Shown here: piece after piece, positions 50,687-59,534 of the stretch
How the letters are laid out: each line of letters opens with the position of its first letter
How positions within the stretch are numbered: the stretch's first letter is position 1
NCBI GenBank assembly: GCA_014379965.1
Contig: JACMKU010000084.1
Span: forward strand, 1 to 64,000
Direction: 5' to 3'
Origin: Chitinophagaceae bacterium
GTDB taxonomy: Bacteria > Bacteroidota > Bacteroidia > Chitinophagales > Chitinophagaceae
DNA: 64,000 nt
Translations under genes and position numbers: made by a program
Notes under the pieces: generated by a model
What the model saw: the letters and a program-made list of their open reading frames with translations, nothing else
What the model was told of the DNA's origin: nothing
Database searches by the model: none

Positions 50687-51321
50687 TCAGGCAATTCAAT
50701 GCAAAGGAATTTGGTTCGATCTGCGCAGAGCTATCTGAGAAAGACGAGGACCTAAAAGCCATCATGCAACAACATGGCCTTCCGCCAATGTGGACAAGGC
50801 CCGGTACATTCCAGACCTTGATCCTTACAATACTCGAGCAACAGGTTTCACTGGCCTCGGCCTATGCAGCATTCAAGAAACTAAAGGAAAGATTAAGATG
50901 GATAACACCTGAAAGGTTGTTATCGCTTAACGACGAAGAATTGAGAGCATGCTATTTCAGCAGGCAGAAGATTGTATATGCCCGCGACCTTGCCAATGCC
51001 ATACAAGAGGGACGATTAAACCTGAAAAAATTCGTTGCCTGTACCGATGACGAGATAAGAACAGAATTAAAAAAGATAAAAGGAATAGGGGATTGGACCG
51101 TTGATGTTTACCTGATGCATGCACTGCAACGCACCGATCTATTTCCACTTGGTGACATCGCCCTGGTAAATAGTCTCAAAGAAGTGAAGCGCCTCCCCGC
51201 AGATACCACCAAAGAAGAACTGTTAGCCATTGCTGAACCATGGCGCCCATACCGTACCGTGGCGTCGATGATACTGTGGCATGCGTATATTAAGAAGAGG
51301 GGGATACGAATTCAAGGTTAA
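50683..51321 (+). CDS. AlkA-type DNA-3-methyladenine glycosylase (HhH-GPD family)
   Basis: A 212-residue base-excision repair enzyme. The helix-hairpin-helix lies at KKIKGIGDWTVDVYLMHAL (about 130-148) and the catalytic Asp158 in PLGDIAL. It lacks iron-sulfur cysteines, as expected for AlkA-like members. It removes alkylated bases from DNA. Translation is coupled to the enoyl-CoA hydratase gene by a 4-bp overlap, an odd functional pairing. Confidence 0.93.
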   Translation: MIRQFNAKEFGSICAELSEKDEDLKAIMQQHGLPPMWTRPGTFQTLILTILEQQVSLASAYAAFKKLKERLRWITPERLLSLNDEELRACYFSRQKIVYARDLANAIQEGRLNLKKFVACTDDEIRTELKKIKGIGDWTVDVYLMHALQRTDLFPLGDIALVNSLKEVKRLPADTTKEELLAIAEPWRPYRTVASMILWHAYIKKRGIRIQG

Positions 51322-51327
51322 GTCCGA

Positions 51328-51480
51328 CGAAGACCGAAAGTCCGGAAGACGGAAAGTCCGAAAGACCATGCCTTTAGTTGCTATTTTCAATAAGCTAAGA
51401 CTATTCCTCTGTGTAGGCAAGATTCTATTTAACGCTGGTCTTTCGGACTTTCCGTCTTCCCGACTTTCGGTCTTACCGGC
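51328..51480. repeat. Hairpin element E20, word family GAAAGTCCGGAAGAC
   Basis: Left arm 51328-51367 and right arm 51437-51480 (GGTCTTTCGGACTTTCCGTC) are complementary. It lies between the convergent glycosylase and fabG-like genes. Confidence 0.9.
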
Positions 51481-51491
51481 TCGCAACCTGA

Positions 51492-52247
51492 CTAGATATT
51501 CAAGCCTCCACAAACACTAATCGTCTGCCCCGTTATATACGATCCCATTGGGGAGGATAGGAATAATGTGACGTTTGCTATGTCTTCTGCCGTTGCGAAT
51601 CTTCCGAGGGGAATACCGGCCTTATACTTGTCACCCGCTTCGCCTTCCTTAAGGTAGCTCGTCATGTCGGTCTCCACAAATCCAGGAGCGATCGCATTAC
51701 ACCTGATGTTGCGGCTCCCTAGTTCTTTGGCTACGCTCTTCGTGAACCCTATGATTCCGGCCTTCGATGCGGCATAACTGCTCTGTCCTGCATTTCCCAT
51801 TTCCCCGATGACTGAGCTCATATTGATGATTACTCCATTCCTGGCCTTCATCATTGGCTTGATCACCTGTTTAGTCATATAAAAGACGCTGTTGAGATTT
51901 ACGTTGATCACGTCGTCCCATTGATCAGGAGTCATGCGCAATAATAAATTGTCTTTCGAGATCCCGGCATTGTTTACGCAGATATCAACTGTTCCGAACT
52001 CTTTCATCACGTCGTTGACAAAGGACTCACATTGCGCAATGTCGCCAGCATTACTCTTCCATGCCTTTGCTTTTACACCCATGCCCTTCAATTTTTCCTC
52101 AAGCGCGGTCGCTCTTGCCGCGCTGCCGTCACTCACATACGTAAATGCAATGTTTGCTCCGTGCTCCGCTAATTTTATCGCGATGGCTTCTCCAATTCCT
52201 CGTGCGGCGCCCGTAACTATGGCTACTTTCCCTTCGACTAACTTCAT
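51492..52247 (-). CDS. fabG: 3-oxoacyl-ACP reductase / SDR family enzyme
   Basis: A 251-residue short-chain dehydrogenase. NADPH motif VTGAARGIGEAIA (11-23), NNAG (92-95), catalytic S145, Y158 and K162 (YAASK), and PGFVETDMT near the end of the core. Sequence and length fit FabG, which reduces 3-oxoacyl-ACP in fatty-acid elongation; a role with another substrate remains possible since no other fab genes are next to it. Confidence 0.92.
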   Translation of the reverse strand: MKLVEGKVAIVTGAARGIGEAIAIKLAEHGANIAFTYVSDGSAARATALEEKLKGMGVKAKAWKSNAGDIAQCESFVNDVMKEFGTVDICVNNAGISKDNLLLRMTPDQWDDVINVNLNSVFYMTKQVIKPMMKARNGVIINMSSVIGEMGNAGQSSYAASKAGIIGFTKSVAKELGSRNIRCNAIAPGFVETDMTSYLKEGEAGDKYKAGIPLGRFATAEDIANVTLFLSSPMGSYITGQTISVCGGLNI

Positions 52248-52301
52248 ACCTCTTGTTTTAATTGTCTGGCAAAAGAAAGGAAATTATTTGAGTCTGGCAG
52301 T

Positions 52302-52390
52302 TTGGTTGCTTAGTTTCTTGGTTGCTCGGTTTTTCTTGGTTGCTTGGATTCCAGGCCATTCAACCAAGCAACTAATCAACCAAGCGACCA
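52302..52390. repeat. Hairpin element E21, word family GGTTGCTTGG
   Basis: Left arm 52302-52348 (GGTTGCTTAGTTTCTTGG...) and right arm 52359-52390 (CAACCAAGCAACTAATCAAC) are complementary. It follows the sugar dehydrogenase stop on the minus strand. Confidence 0.88.
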
Positions 52391-52394
52391 ATTC

Positions 52395-53585
52395 TCACCA
52401 TTTCCAAACATAGTAAACTACACCATTCTTATCATCGCTCACAAAGAAGGAAACGCTATCCCATTGCATCACGTCGCAGGGCCTTCCAAAACGCTTGTTC
52501 TCGGTTCTCCCTTGCAGGAAGCCAGTTATTATTTCTTCTGGTCGCCCTCGTTTCGTTACCCGCACTACCGAATTTCCACGTTGTCGCCAGACACTGGTGC
52601 TGCCATGAAGAGCGACGACAAAAGAATTATTCAGCACAGTGTCGCTAAATCCTGCGAAATGATCGAAGCCTAGAGGAGCTGTGTGAGCCGCGAAAGCCCA
52701 GGGCGATACGGGCGGCTTCTGTACCCAGTTTTGTCTCGCGGAATCCTTGAATACCTCATCTGTAATGATTCGTTGCCTGTGTTGATAATAATACGGCCAG
52801 CCATAAAACACACCTGGCTGTACAGTATGGAGCAGTTCTTCCGGTTGATCAGGACCGCGATTATCGCGTCCCATACTTGTCACCCAAAGTCTTCCATCGA
52901 TCCATTTCATGCCGACCGAATTGCGTAGTCCCCGGGCATAAATTCGTTGATTGCTGCCATCGGGGTCCATTTCGATTATGGTTGCCCTCACCTCTTCCTT
53001 CTCTATACACGCATCACAACTGCTTCCCACACTCACATACATCTTATTGTTGTGAAAAGAAATGCTCCTGGTGAGATGCCAGCCTCCATACTTATAACTT
53101 AATCCATAGTCAGGAAAAGTAGCGATCACTATTGGTGATGAAATTGGCGTGCTATCGCCTGGATTGTATTGATAATAGCTCAGTCGCCCTGTCTCTGCAA
53201 CGTAGATCCGGTGTTGGTCTTTTACCTGGTAAAAAGCTACCTGGTTTGGATTATGCAGGTTCTGGAGAAATGTAGTTGTCTTTTCAAATCGCTTCGCAGA
53301 GTCGTTCCAGTTCTCCAGGATTAATACGCGGCCATTCCGGTTATCACTTCTATCATACATGTCGGTTATGAAGATTCTCCCATCAGGGCTCTTTGAGAAA
53401 AACCGTGGGCGCTTCAATCCCTTAGCGGCAACACTGATGCCATAGCCTTGCGGAATTTGAAGTGTGAATGCCAAATCCTTATTGATTACGATGGGATGAG
53501 GTTCCAAAGAAATCTTTGGTTGGCAAAATGAAAAACTCGAGAGACTAATAGCTGTAATGAAAAACAGGAGAGTTCTTGACCGCAT
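52395..53585 (-). CDS. PQQ-dependent sugar/sorbosone dehydrogenase family protein
   Basis: A 396-residue secreted beta-propeller with signal peptide (1-21). It shows the glucose/sorbosone dehydrogenase pattern: GRIFITDMYDRSDNRNGRV, DPDGSNQRIYARGLRNSVG and GPDQPEELLH. One unusual feature is a short two-cysteine stretch (SSCDACIEKE). The family oxidises aldoses with PQQ in the periplasm; activity here is inferred. It begins 10 nt after the GH3 gene and is probably co-transcribed with it. Confidence 0.85.
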   Translation of the reverse strand: MRSRTLLFFITAISLSSFSFCQPKISLEPHPIVINKDLAFTLQIPQGYGISVAAKGLKRPRFFSKSPDGRIFITDMYDRSDNRNGRVLILENWNDSAKRFEKTTTFLQNLHNPNQVAFYQVKDQHRIYVAETGRLSYYQYNPGDSTPISSPIVIATFPDYGLSYKYGGWHLTRSISFHNNKMYVSVGSSCDACIEKEEVRATIIEMDPDGSNQRIYARGLRNSVGMKWIDGRLWVTSMGRDNRGPDQPEELLHTVQPGVFYGWPYYYQHRQRIITDEVFKDSARQNWVQKPPVSPWAFAAHTAPLGFDHFAGFSDTVLNNSFVVALHGSTSVWRQRGNSVVRVTKRGRPEEIITGFLQGRTENKRFGRPCDVMQWDSVSFFVSDDKNGVVYYVWKW

Positions 53586-53595
53586 GCGGAGCAGG

Positions 53596-55101
53596 TTATT
53601 TTAGCGCGAGAATTTCTTCAAGGAATTTCCTTTCATTACTCAACCTGGGAATCTTGTGTTGCCCTCCCAATTTACCTTTTATTCGTAGCCATTCGGCAAA
53701 TGTGCCTTTCTTCAACACATGTACCACAGGCATTCCAAGTGCAATGTTCTTGTATCGTTTGGCCTCATAATCGCTATTGGCCATTTTGAGAGCATCATCA
53801 AGCTCCTGGGTGAACGCTTTTATGTCGGAAGGTTCTTCTTCGAATTCAATCAGCCATTCGTGAGCGCCATTAGCATTGTCGGAGAAATAAACCGGAGCTG
53901 CAGTATAATCATTCACAATCACTCCTTCCTTCTGGGAAGCCACCGCAATCGCCTTGTCTGTGTTGTCGACAATTACTTCCTCTCCGAATGCATTGATATA
54001 ATGCTTTAGCCTGCCCGATACTTTAATACGGAAAGGATCAGTGGAAGTAAATTGTATCGTATCGCCTACTATATACCTCCAAAGGCCTCCATTTGTTGTG
54101 ATCACAAGAGCATAGTTCTTTCCCGTCTCCACATCCGGTAATCCAATAGTCTGCGGATGTTTCTTCCCGTACTCACCGACAGGCATGAATTCCATGAATA
54201 TCCCATGATCTGTGAAAAGAAGCATGCCTTCATCGCCTGGATTCTCCTGCGCGGCGAAAAATCCTTCACTCGCATTGTACATTTCCAGGTAATTGATCTT
54301 CTTTCCAATCAGTTTTTCGAATTGTTCTCTATACGGGGTGAACGAAACGCCACCATGCATGTAGAGTTCAAGCGATGGCCAGACCTCGGAGATATTATTC
54401 TTCCCCGTGAGTTCGAGTATTCGTTTAAAGAGTACAAGTGTCCAAGTTGGCACTCCGGAGATAGAAGTCACATTTTCCTTTATCGTGCTCTCAGCAAGTT
54501 TCTCAATCTTACTCTCCCACTCATCCATCAGTGCGATGCTAAGATCAGGTGTACGTAGCCAATGTCCCCAGAAGGGAGTGTTTTGAAGTAACACCGCGCT
54601 CAGGTCTCCATACTGCGCCTCATTGTTCATCGGGTTGATGTTGTGACTTCCTCCGATTACCAAACCTTTCCCAGTAAGCAACTCTGACTCCGGATTGAAT
54701 TGATAGTACATGGTGAGGACATCCTTTGCTGCCTTGAAATGACAATCCTCTAGATTTTCATCACTTATCGGAATGAACTTGCTCTTGTCACTTGTGGTAC
54801 CACTACTCTTCGCAAACCAGAACACAGGAGTATTCCATAGTACATTCTGTTCGCCATTCATGATTCGCTCGATATAGGGCTTCAGGTCATCATACTCATG
54901 CACCGGGACGGCTTCTTTGAATGCACGGATGTTGAAAAGTTCATGAAAGCCATACTTTCGGCCAAATTCGGTGTATTGGGCAGATGTAACAAGGTCCTGT
55001 AACACCTCACGCTGTGCCTCCTCAGGATTATTCTTCCATCCTTCAATACGCCAAAGACGCATGCGGGCAATAGATGATATGGCTGGACTTAACAAACTCA
55101 T
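53596..55101 (-). CDS. GH3 (auxin-responsive) family acyl-adenylating protein
   Basis: A 501-residue member of the acyl-adenylate-forming ANL superfamily, of the GH3 type known from plants where it joins amino acids to jasmonate or auxin. Visible motifs: FAKSSGTTSDKSKFIPI (ATP loop), YNASEGFFAAQE (motif II) and GGLWRYIVGDTIQF (motif III region). Bacterial members have unknown acceptors. The start at 55101 is favoured over 55128 because the extra residues are hydrophobic and untypical. It stands between lptB and the sugar dehydrogenase gene, same strand, with short gaps. Confidence 0.9.
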   Translation of the reverse strand: MSLLSPAISSIARMRLWRIEGWKNNPEEAQREVLQDLVTSAQYTEFGRKYGFHELFNIRAFKEAVPVHEYDDLKPYIERIMNGEQNVLWNTPVFWFAKSSGTTSDKSKFIPISDENLEDCHFKAAKDVLTMYYQFNPESELLTGKGLVIGGSHNINPMNNEAQYGDLSAVLLQNTPFWGHWLRTPDLSIALMDEWESKIEKLAESTIKENVTSISGVPTWTLVLFKRILELTGKNNISEVWPSLELYMHGGVSFTPYREQFEKLIGKKINYLEMYNASEGFFAAQENPGDEGMLLFTDHGIFMEFMPVGEYGKKHPQTIGLPDVETGKNYALVITTNGGLWRYIVGDTIQFTSTDPFRIKVSGRLKHYINAFGEEVIVDNTDKAIAVASQKEGVIVNDYTAAPVYFSDNANGAHEWLIEFEEEPSDIKAFTQELDDALKMANSDYEAKRYKNIALGMPVVHVLKKGTFAEWLRIKGKLGGQHKIPRLSNERKFLEEILALK

Positions 55102-55167
55102 TAATAATAGCAAGTTAACAAAGTACAATGGGTTTCCATGAAAAGCTGGTGGATGCAGGCCTGGAAT

Positions 55168-56334
55168 TTACCTCGACATAACATTTCCTACCTCCGGGTT
55201 TTCGATGACAGTTCTGACCTGTTCTAAAATGCCTCTGGTGCTTATGAGGGCGTCTTTGAAAACACCTTCGTTGTGGTATCTCCCGATATTTGTGGCTTTA
55301 TGTGAAACAACGTCCATGAATGATGATCCTGAGTATAGTTTCTCTTCAAGCTTCAGTGCATTTAACTGCTTGGAATAACCCACAAGCTGTTCCATCCCTT
55401 TACGTTGCCCATACTCTCTCACTAGTGTTATTATTGAATCCGTCATTTTGAAGAAATCGGTTTCCCCTAGTCGTTGATCGAGCGGATCGCCGGAATAATC
55501 CTGCAGGTTATCTACAAGCACCAGGTAATCGGCAATCATGCTCAGTGCTCCAGTTTCAGCCCTAGTACCATTTTCATCTTTCGCCTGTTCGTGCAGGTAA
55601 TCCTTTCTCTTCAATTCAAAATTCCTGCCGAGATATAATTTCTTAACATCGTCATTGGATGCAAGTTCCTCTGCAGTGCCGTGCTGGAAGATCTTTCCTT
55701 CAATCAGGAGATATGCCCTATCGCAGATCGATAACGTCTCGGTAACATTGTGGTCGGTGATGAGGATTCCGATGTTCTTAAACTTTAATCGCGCAACAAT
55801 TGCCTGGATATCCTCTACCGCGATTGGGTCGATACCCGCGAATGGTTCATCTAGTAGAATAAATTTCGGATCAACTGCGAGGGCACGCGCGATCTCCGTT
55901 CTCCTCCTTTCGCCGCCGCTTAATACGTCACCATTGCTTTTACGGACATGCTGCAGCCTGAACTCGTTTAACAACGACTCGAGTTTATCTTTCTGCTCCT
56001 GCCTGCTCAATTTCGTCATCTCCAGTACCGCAGCGATATTATCTTCCACGCTCAGCTTGCGAAATACGGAAGCTTCCTGTGGGAGATAACCGATTCCCAT
56101 CTGGGCGCGTTTATACATTGCAAGCTTGGTGATATTCTGATCATTCAGGTACACCTCGCCTTCGTCCGGCTTTATCAATCCAACCACCATGTAAAACGTG
56201 GTTGTTTTGCCGGCCCCATTGGGTCCCAGCAGGCCTACGATCTCGCCCTGTTTCAGCTCTATACTGGCCCGGTTCACGACCGTTCTGCCGTTATAGGTCT
56301 TCACAAGATCCCTTGTATGTATGATTATAGACAT
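55168..56334 (-). CDS. lptB: LPS export ABC transporter ATPase (LptB-like) with long C-terminal extension
   Basis: A 388-residue protein. The first 243 residues form a complete LptB ATPase: Walker A ([12 protein letters not shown]), Q-loop YLPQEASVF, signature [15 protein letters not shown], Walker [14 protein letters not shown] and H-loop ITDHNV. LptB powers LPS extraction from the inner membrane. About 145 further residues (from [14 protein letters not shown]) have no LptB counterpart; they are helical and soluble-looking. A TATTTTTG box ends 6 nt before the ATG at 56334; the longer reading frame uses TTG inside that box and is rejected. Confidence 0.9.
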   Translation of the reverse strand: MSIIIHTRDLVKTYNGRTVVNRASIELKQGEIVGLLGPNGAGKTTTFYMVVGLIKPDEGEVYLNDQNITKLAMYKRAQMGIGYLPQEASVFRKLSVEDNIAAVLEMTKLSRQEQKDKLESLLNEFRLQHVRKSNGDVLSGGERRRTEIARALAVDPKFILLDEPFAGIDPIAVEDIQAIVARLKFKNIGILITDHNVTETLSICDRAYLLIEGKIFQHGTAEELASNDDVKKLYLGRNFELKRKDYLHEQAKDENGTRAETGALSMIADYLVLVDNLQDYSGDPLDQRLGETDFFKMTDSIITLVREYGQRKGMEQLVGYSKQLNALKLEEKLYSGSSFMDVVSHKATNIGRYHNEGVFKDALISTRGILEQVRTVIENPEVGNVMSR

Positions 56335-56340
56335 GCCCGG

Positions 56341-56348
56341 CAAAAATA
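56341..56348 (-). promoter_or_regulatory. Predicted -7 box of lptB
   Basis: TATTTTTG on the minus strand, 6 nt from the ATG, implying an almost leaderless transcript. Confidence 0.55.
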
Positions 56349-56394
56349 AGCTTTGAGGGTAAAAAGAGATGGTAATATTTCATTTAACACCGCT

Positions 56395-56424
56395 TTGTCT
56401 AATGGTCTTGCATCATTAGCTTTG
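56395..56424 (+). promoter_or_regulatory. Predicted promoter of metF
   Basis: TTG (56395-56397), 19 nt, TAGCTTTG (56417-56424). The ATG is 7 nt downstream, so the mRNA is predicted to have little or no leader. Confidence 0.75.
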
Positions 56425-56431
56425 CACCCTT

Positions 56432-57385
56432 ATGAAAGTCATTGATCATATCAACCAGGCAGCAGGAAGGACGCTAGTCTCCTTTGAAGTGCTCCCTCCT
56501 TTGAAAGGAAAAGGAATCGAGGCATTGTACAAGCACCTGGACCCACTAATGGAATTTAAACCTTCCTATATCAACGTTACTTATCACCGCAGTGAACACG
56601 TGTTCAAGAAAAGAGCGGACGGTACGTTCGAGAAGGTAATTGTACGCAAGCGGCCGGGCACGGAAAGCATCTGTGCGGCGATCATGAACAAGTATAGCGT
56701 GGATACTGTGCCGCATCTCATCTGCGGTGGCTTTAGTATCAATGAGACCGAAGACGCATTGATCAACCTCCGGTATCTCGGCATTGATAATGTTCTCGTG
56801 CTTCGTGGTGATGCTGCCAAGAACGAAACAGCGTTCGACCCTGAACCAGGCGGCCACAAGTATGCCAGCGAATTGCTACAGCAGGTCGTCAACTTAAATG
56901 CTGGTATCTACCTCGAAGAAGACTTAAAAGGAACGCAGAAGACAGAGTTCTGTATTGGCGTTGCAGGTTATCCCGAGAAACATTTCGAGGCTCCGAACAT
57001 GGACACCGATCTCCGTTACCTGAAAGCAAAAGTGGATGCCGGGGCCGACTACATCGTCACGCAGATGTTCTTCGATAATGAAAAATATTATGCTTTCGTA
57101 AAGGCCTGCCGCGCTGCAGGAATAAATGTTCCCGTCATTCCGGGTTTGAAACCCGTCTACACGAAGAAGCAATTGACAGTTCTTCCCAAAACCTTCCACA
57201 TAGATTTGCCTAACGACCTATCGAACGAGATGCTGAAATGCAAAACGGATGAAGAAGTAGAACAGGTAGGAACAGAATGGTTATTACACCAGTCTAAAGA
57301 CCTAAAGAAAAATGGAGTTCAGGTGCTTCACTATTACACATTGGGCAAACCGCATGTGATTGCGAATGTGGTGAAAGAACTTTGA
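56432..57385 (+). CDS. metF: Methylenetetrahydrofolate reductase
   Basis: A 317-residue flavoprotein reducing 5,10-methylene-THF to 5-methyl-THF for methionine synthesis. TIM-barrel features: SFEVLPPLKGKG (E in the active site), VPHLICGGFS, NVLVLRGDA and YIVTQMFFDN. Length is normal. No SAM riboswitch precedes it; the upstream gap of under 100 nt is taken up by divergent promoters for lptB and metF. Confidence 0.96.
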   Translation: MKVIDHINQAAGRTLVSFEVLPPLKGKGIEALYKHLDPLMEFKPSYINVTYHRSEHVFKKRADGTFEKVIVRKRPGTESICAAIMNKYSVDTVPHLICGGFSINETEDALINLRYLGIDNVLVLRGDAAKNETAFDPEPGGHKYASELLQQVVNLNAGIYLEEDLKGTQKTEFCIGVAGYPEKHFEAPNMDTDLRYLKAKVDAGADYIVTQMFFDNEKYYAFVKACRAAGINVPVIPGLKPVYTKKQLTVLPKTFHIDLPNDLSNEMLKCKTDEEVEQVGTEWLLHQSKDLKKNGVQVLHYYTLGKPHVIANVVKEL

Positions 57386-57401
57386 GGCCAGAAATATGAA
57401 A

Positions 57402-57526
57402 GGGTGAGTTGTGAGTAGTGAGTAGTGAATTGGCCTCTGGGTTTCGACTTTATTTAGAGATTCGAAATTCCAGGCGACTTTCAGTAATCGGGTATCCACT
57501 CACCATTGACTACTCACCACTCACCC
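57402..57526. repeat. Hairpin element E22, word family GTGAGTAGTGAGTAG
   Basis: Left arm 57402-57431 and right arm 57497-57526 are complementary. The loop holds TTCGA at 57443-57447 and 57461-57465. It lies between convergent genes metF and the parvulin gene. Confidence 0.88.
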
Positions 57527-57533
57527 GTTCGGT

Positions 57534-59477
57534 CTATTTAGCTATCCTCTGTAGTTGCTTCTGATTCACCACCACCGGATACTTCTTCCTCAGGTCTTTG
57601 ATCCATTGCTCCTCCAGCCAGGCCTGGTAGTCATTCATCACAAGTCCTCTCGCTTCATTAAAGGTTCGCGGTGCCGGCGATGTATACACTTTTACTATAT
57701 AGGCGAACGACGCCGTGTTGTCAGTAGGATTTATAACGAGTGAGGTCACCGCTCCTGCGACGGGAGTAGTGTTTTCAAGACCGGGGATCTGTCCCCACTC
57801 AAATCGGGCCGAGTCGGCAACACCTTTTTCACTAATACTCTCCGCCACTTTCTTCCAGGAAGAGGGTTCCTTCTTTAATTGATCATGATATGAGCGCGCG
57901 GTGGCGGCATCGGAAGAAAAGAATATGATTGCATCTGCACTTGGTTGCCAATGGTACTTGTCCTTATTCTTTTGATATAAGGAAAGGAGGGCTGATGAAT
58001 CGTTCTGCGTACGATTCCATATTTCCTGTTGCATGATCTCGAAAAACAGGTTGCCATCCCTGAACTCACTCATCTGAATCCGAAACTCCTCATTGAATTC
58101 TTCCAGGTGACTACGATAATATTCATGCATAGCGTTCTTAGTGAATTCATCCATGAGGTCCGGATATGCCTTTAGTCCACTTCTATCGGCCTTATATCGA
58201 AATGCCTGTGCATACGCGATCCACTGCGTTACAGGAATGGTTGTGTCACCAATCGTAAACAATTTAGTATCCGTATTAATAATCCTTCCATTTCCAATTG
58301 GCTTAGACTCGAGGATACTATCGCTATATGCCCAAAGAGCAGTCTCGTTGTAATTCAGTTTCCTGAATCCTGCCTTACTCTTCACTCTTTCATAGATAAA
58401 ATCACCGGCAGTCTTCCAACGATCATCGAACGAGATTCGTTGTTTTAGATCATCCATATTGGTCTTGTCACCCGGGTCCGTTACGACAGGCTTCACCGAA
58501 ATCCTTTTCACAATATGGAAACCATGGTTCGTGAGGAAGGGTTTGCTAACGGCACCATCTTTTGAGAGTCCCCAGATATTCTTCTCAAATTCCGCATCAT
58601 ATTGACCTACTGAAATGTCAGGAATGTTACCTCCCGTAGCCGCGCTGATATAATCGTTGCTAAACTCGGCCGCGAGCAGAGAGAAATCACCACCAGCCAT
58701 GATACGGCTGTAGAGTGAATCCGCCCGTAGACCGATCTTCTTCTTTGTTTCCCCATCGGCTGACGGAGGAATTGCGAGAAGAATTTGTTGCGCCTTGATC
58801 TTACCTACCGCCTTTCTCTCTCCAAGGTTTTTGAAAAAATGGTACCCGGCCTTAGATGTAAAAGGCTTGGACACTTTCCCAACAGGTAGTTTGTATATTA
58901 TATTTTCAATAGCATAAGGCAGGCTCATGAGCGTTACATATCCCAGATCACCTTTCTGTGTATTGGAAGCAGGCTCATCGGACGCATCGGTTGCCACCTT
59001 GAAGAAGTCTTCGCCTTTGTTGAGTCTCGTGATTATTTTATTCAATTTCTTATCGGCAGCCGCCTTGTCGATTGCCCCGGAAGGAGAAGTAAATGAAACG
59101 AAAATGTGACCTACATGAATATCTTTAAGACTTCGCTGGAACGCTTCATTCACTAGCCTTGTTTCTGCAGCTGGATCATTCATGTATTTGTCGATGATCT
59201 GCGAGCGCAGGTTGTCCACTTCGCTCTTTATCTGCGCGAGCGTGTCATATCCCCTCGCATAGGCCTCCTGGATCTTCAGTCTCGAGTTGATGTATAAATC
59301 AAGGTAATCTTTCATGGCCTTCGACTTGTCTTTCGAAGTCTGTGCATTGTTCTTATTGAACGCCCGAAGAAAGTCACTCGTCTCGCCAGTGTATTTACCG
59401 TAGGTGAACAGCGGCTGTGACGAAGCCTGAAGGAAGAGGAAGGAAACAGTCAGGGCAATAAGCCATCTCTTGTTCAT
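57534..59477 (-). CDS. Periplasmic SurA/PpiD-like peptidyl-prolyl isomerase with two parvulin domains
   Basis: A 647-residue secreted folding factor with signal peptide (1-20). After a helical N-terminal region come two parvulin domains: DIHVGHIFVSFTSP ... GDLGYVTLMSLPYAIENIIYKLP ... GYHFFKNL (about 112-220) and IKAQQILLAIPPSADG ... GNIPDISVGQYDAEFEKNIW ... GFHIVKRI (about 225-330). A further C-terminal region of about 310 residues with weak similarity to parvulins follows. It likely helps outer-membrane proteins fold. It precedes the TlpA protein gene on the same strand with the order TlpA, PPIase (57 nt apart). Confidence 0.9.
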   Translation of the reverse strand: MNKRWLIALTVSFLFLQASSQPLFTYGKYTGETSDFLRAFNKNNAQTSKDKSKAMKDYLDLYINSRLKIQEAYARGYDTLAQIKSEVDNLRSQIIDKYMNDPAAETRLVNEAFQRSLKDIHVGHIFVSFTSPSGAIDKAAADKKLNKIITRLNKGEDFFKVATDASDEPASNTQKGDLGYVTLMSLPYAIENIIYKLPVGKVSKPFTSKAGYHFFKNLGERKAVGKIKAQQILLAIPPSADGETKKKIGLRADSLYSRIMAGGDFSLLAAEFSNDYISAATGGNIPDISVGQYDAEFEKNIWGLSKDGAVSKPFLTNHGFHIVKRISVKPVVTDPGDKTNMDDLKQRISFDDRWKTAGDFIYERVKSKAGFRKLNYNETALWAYSDSILESKPIGNGRIINTDTKLFTIGDTTIPVTQWIAYAQAFRYKADRSGLKAYPDLMDEFTKNAMHEYYRSHLEEFNEEFRIQMSEFRDGNLFFEIMQQEIWNRTQNDSSALLSLYQKNKDKYHWQPSADAIIFFSSDAATARSYHDQLKKEPSSWKKVAESISEKGVADSARFEWGQIPGLENTTPVAGAVTSLVINPTDNTASFAYIVKVYTSPAPRTFNEARGLVMNDYQAWLEEQWIKDLRKKYPVVVNQKQLQRIAK

Positions 59478-59534
59478 GGTATTGAATTTTTTAAGACTTC
59501 GCGTGAAATCTCTTTGGAATGATTGAAAACGATC

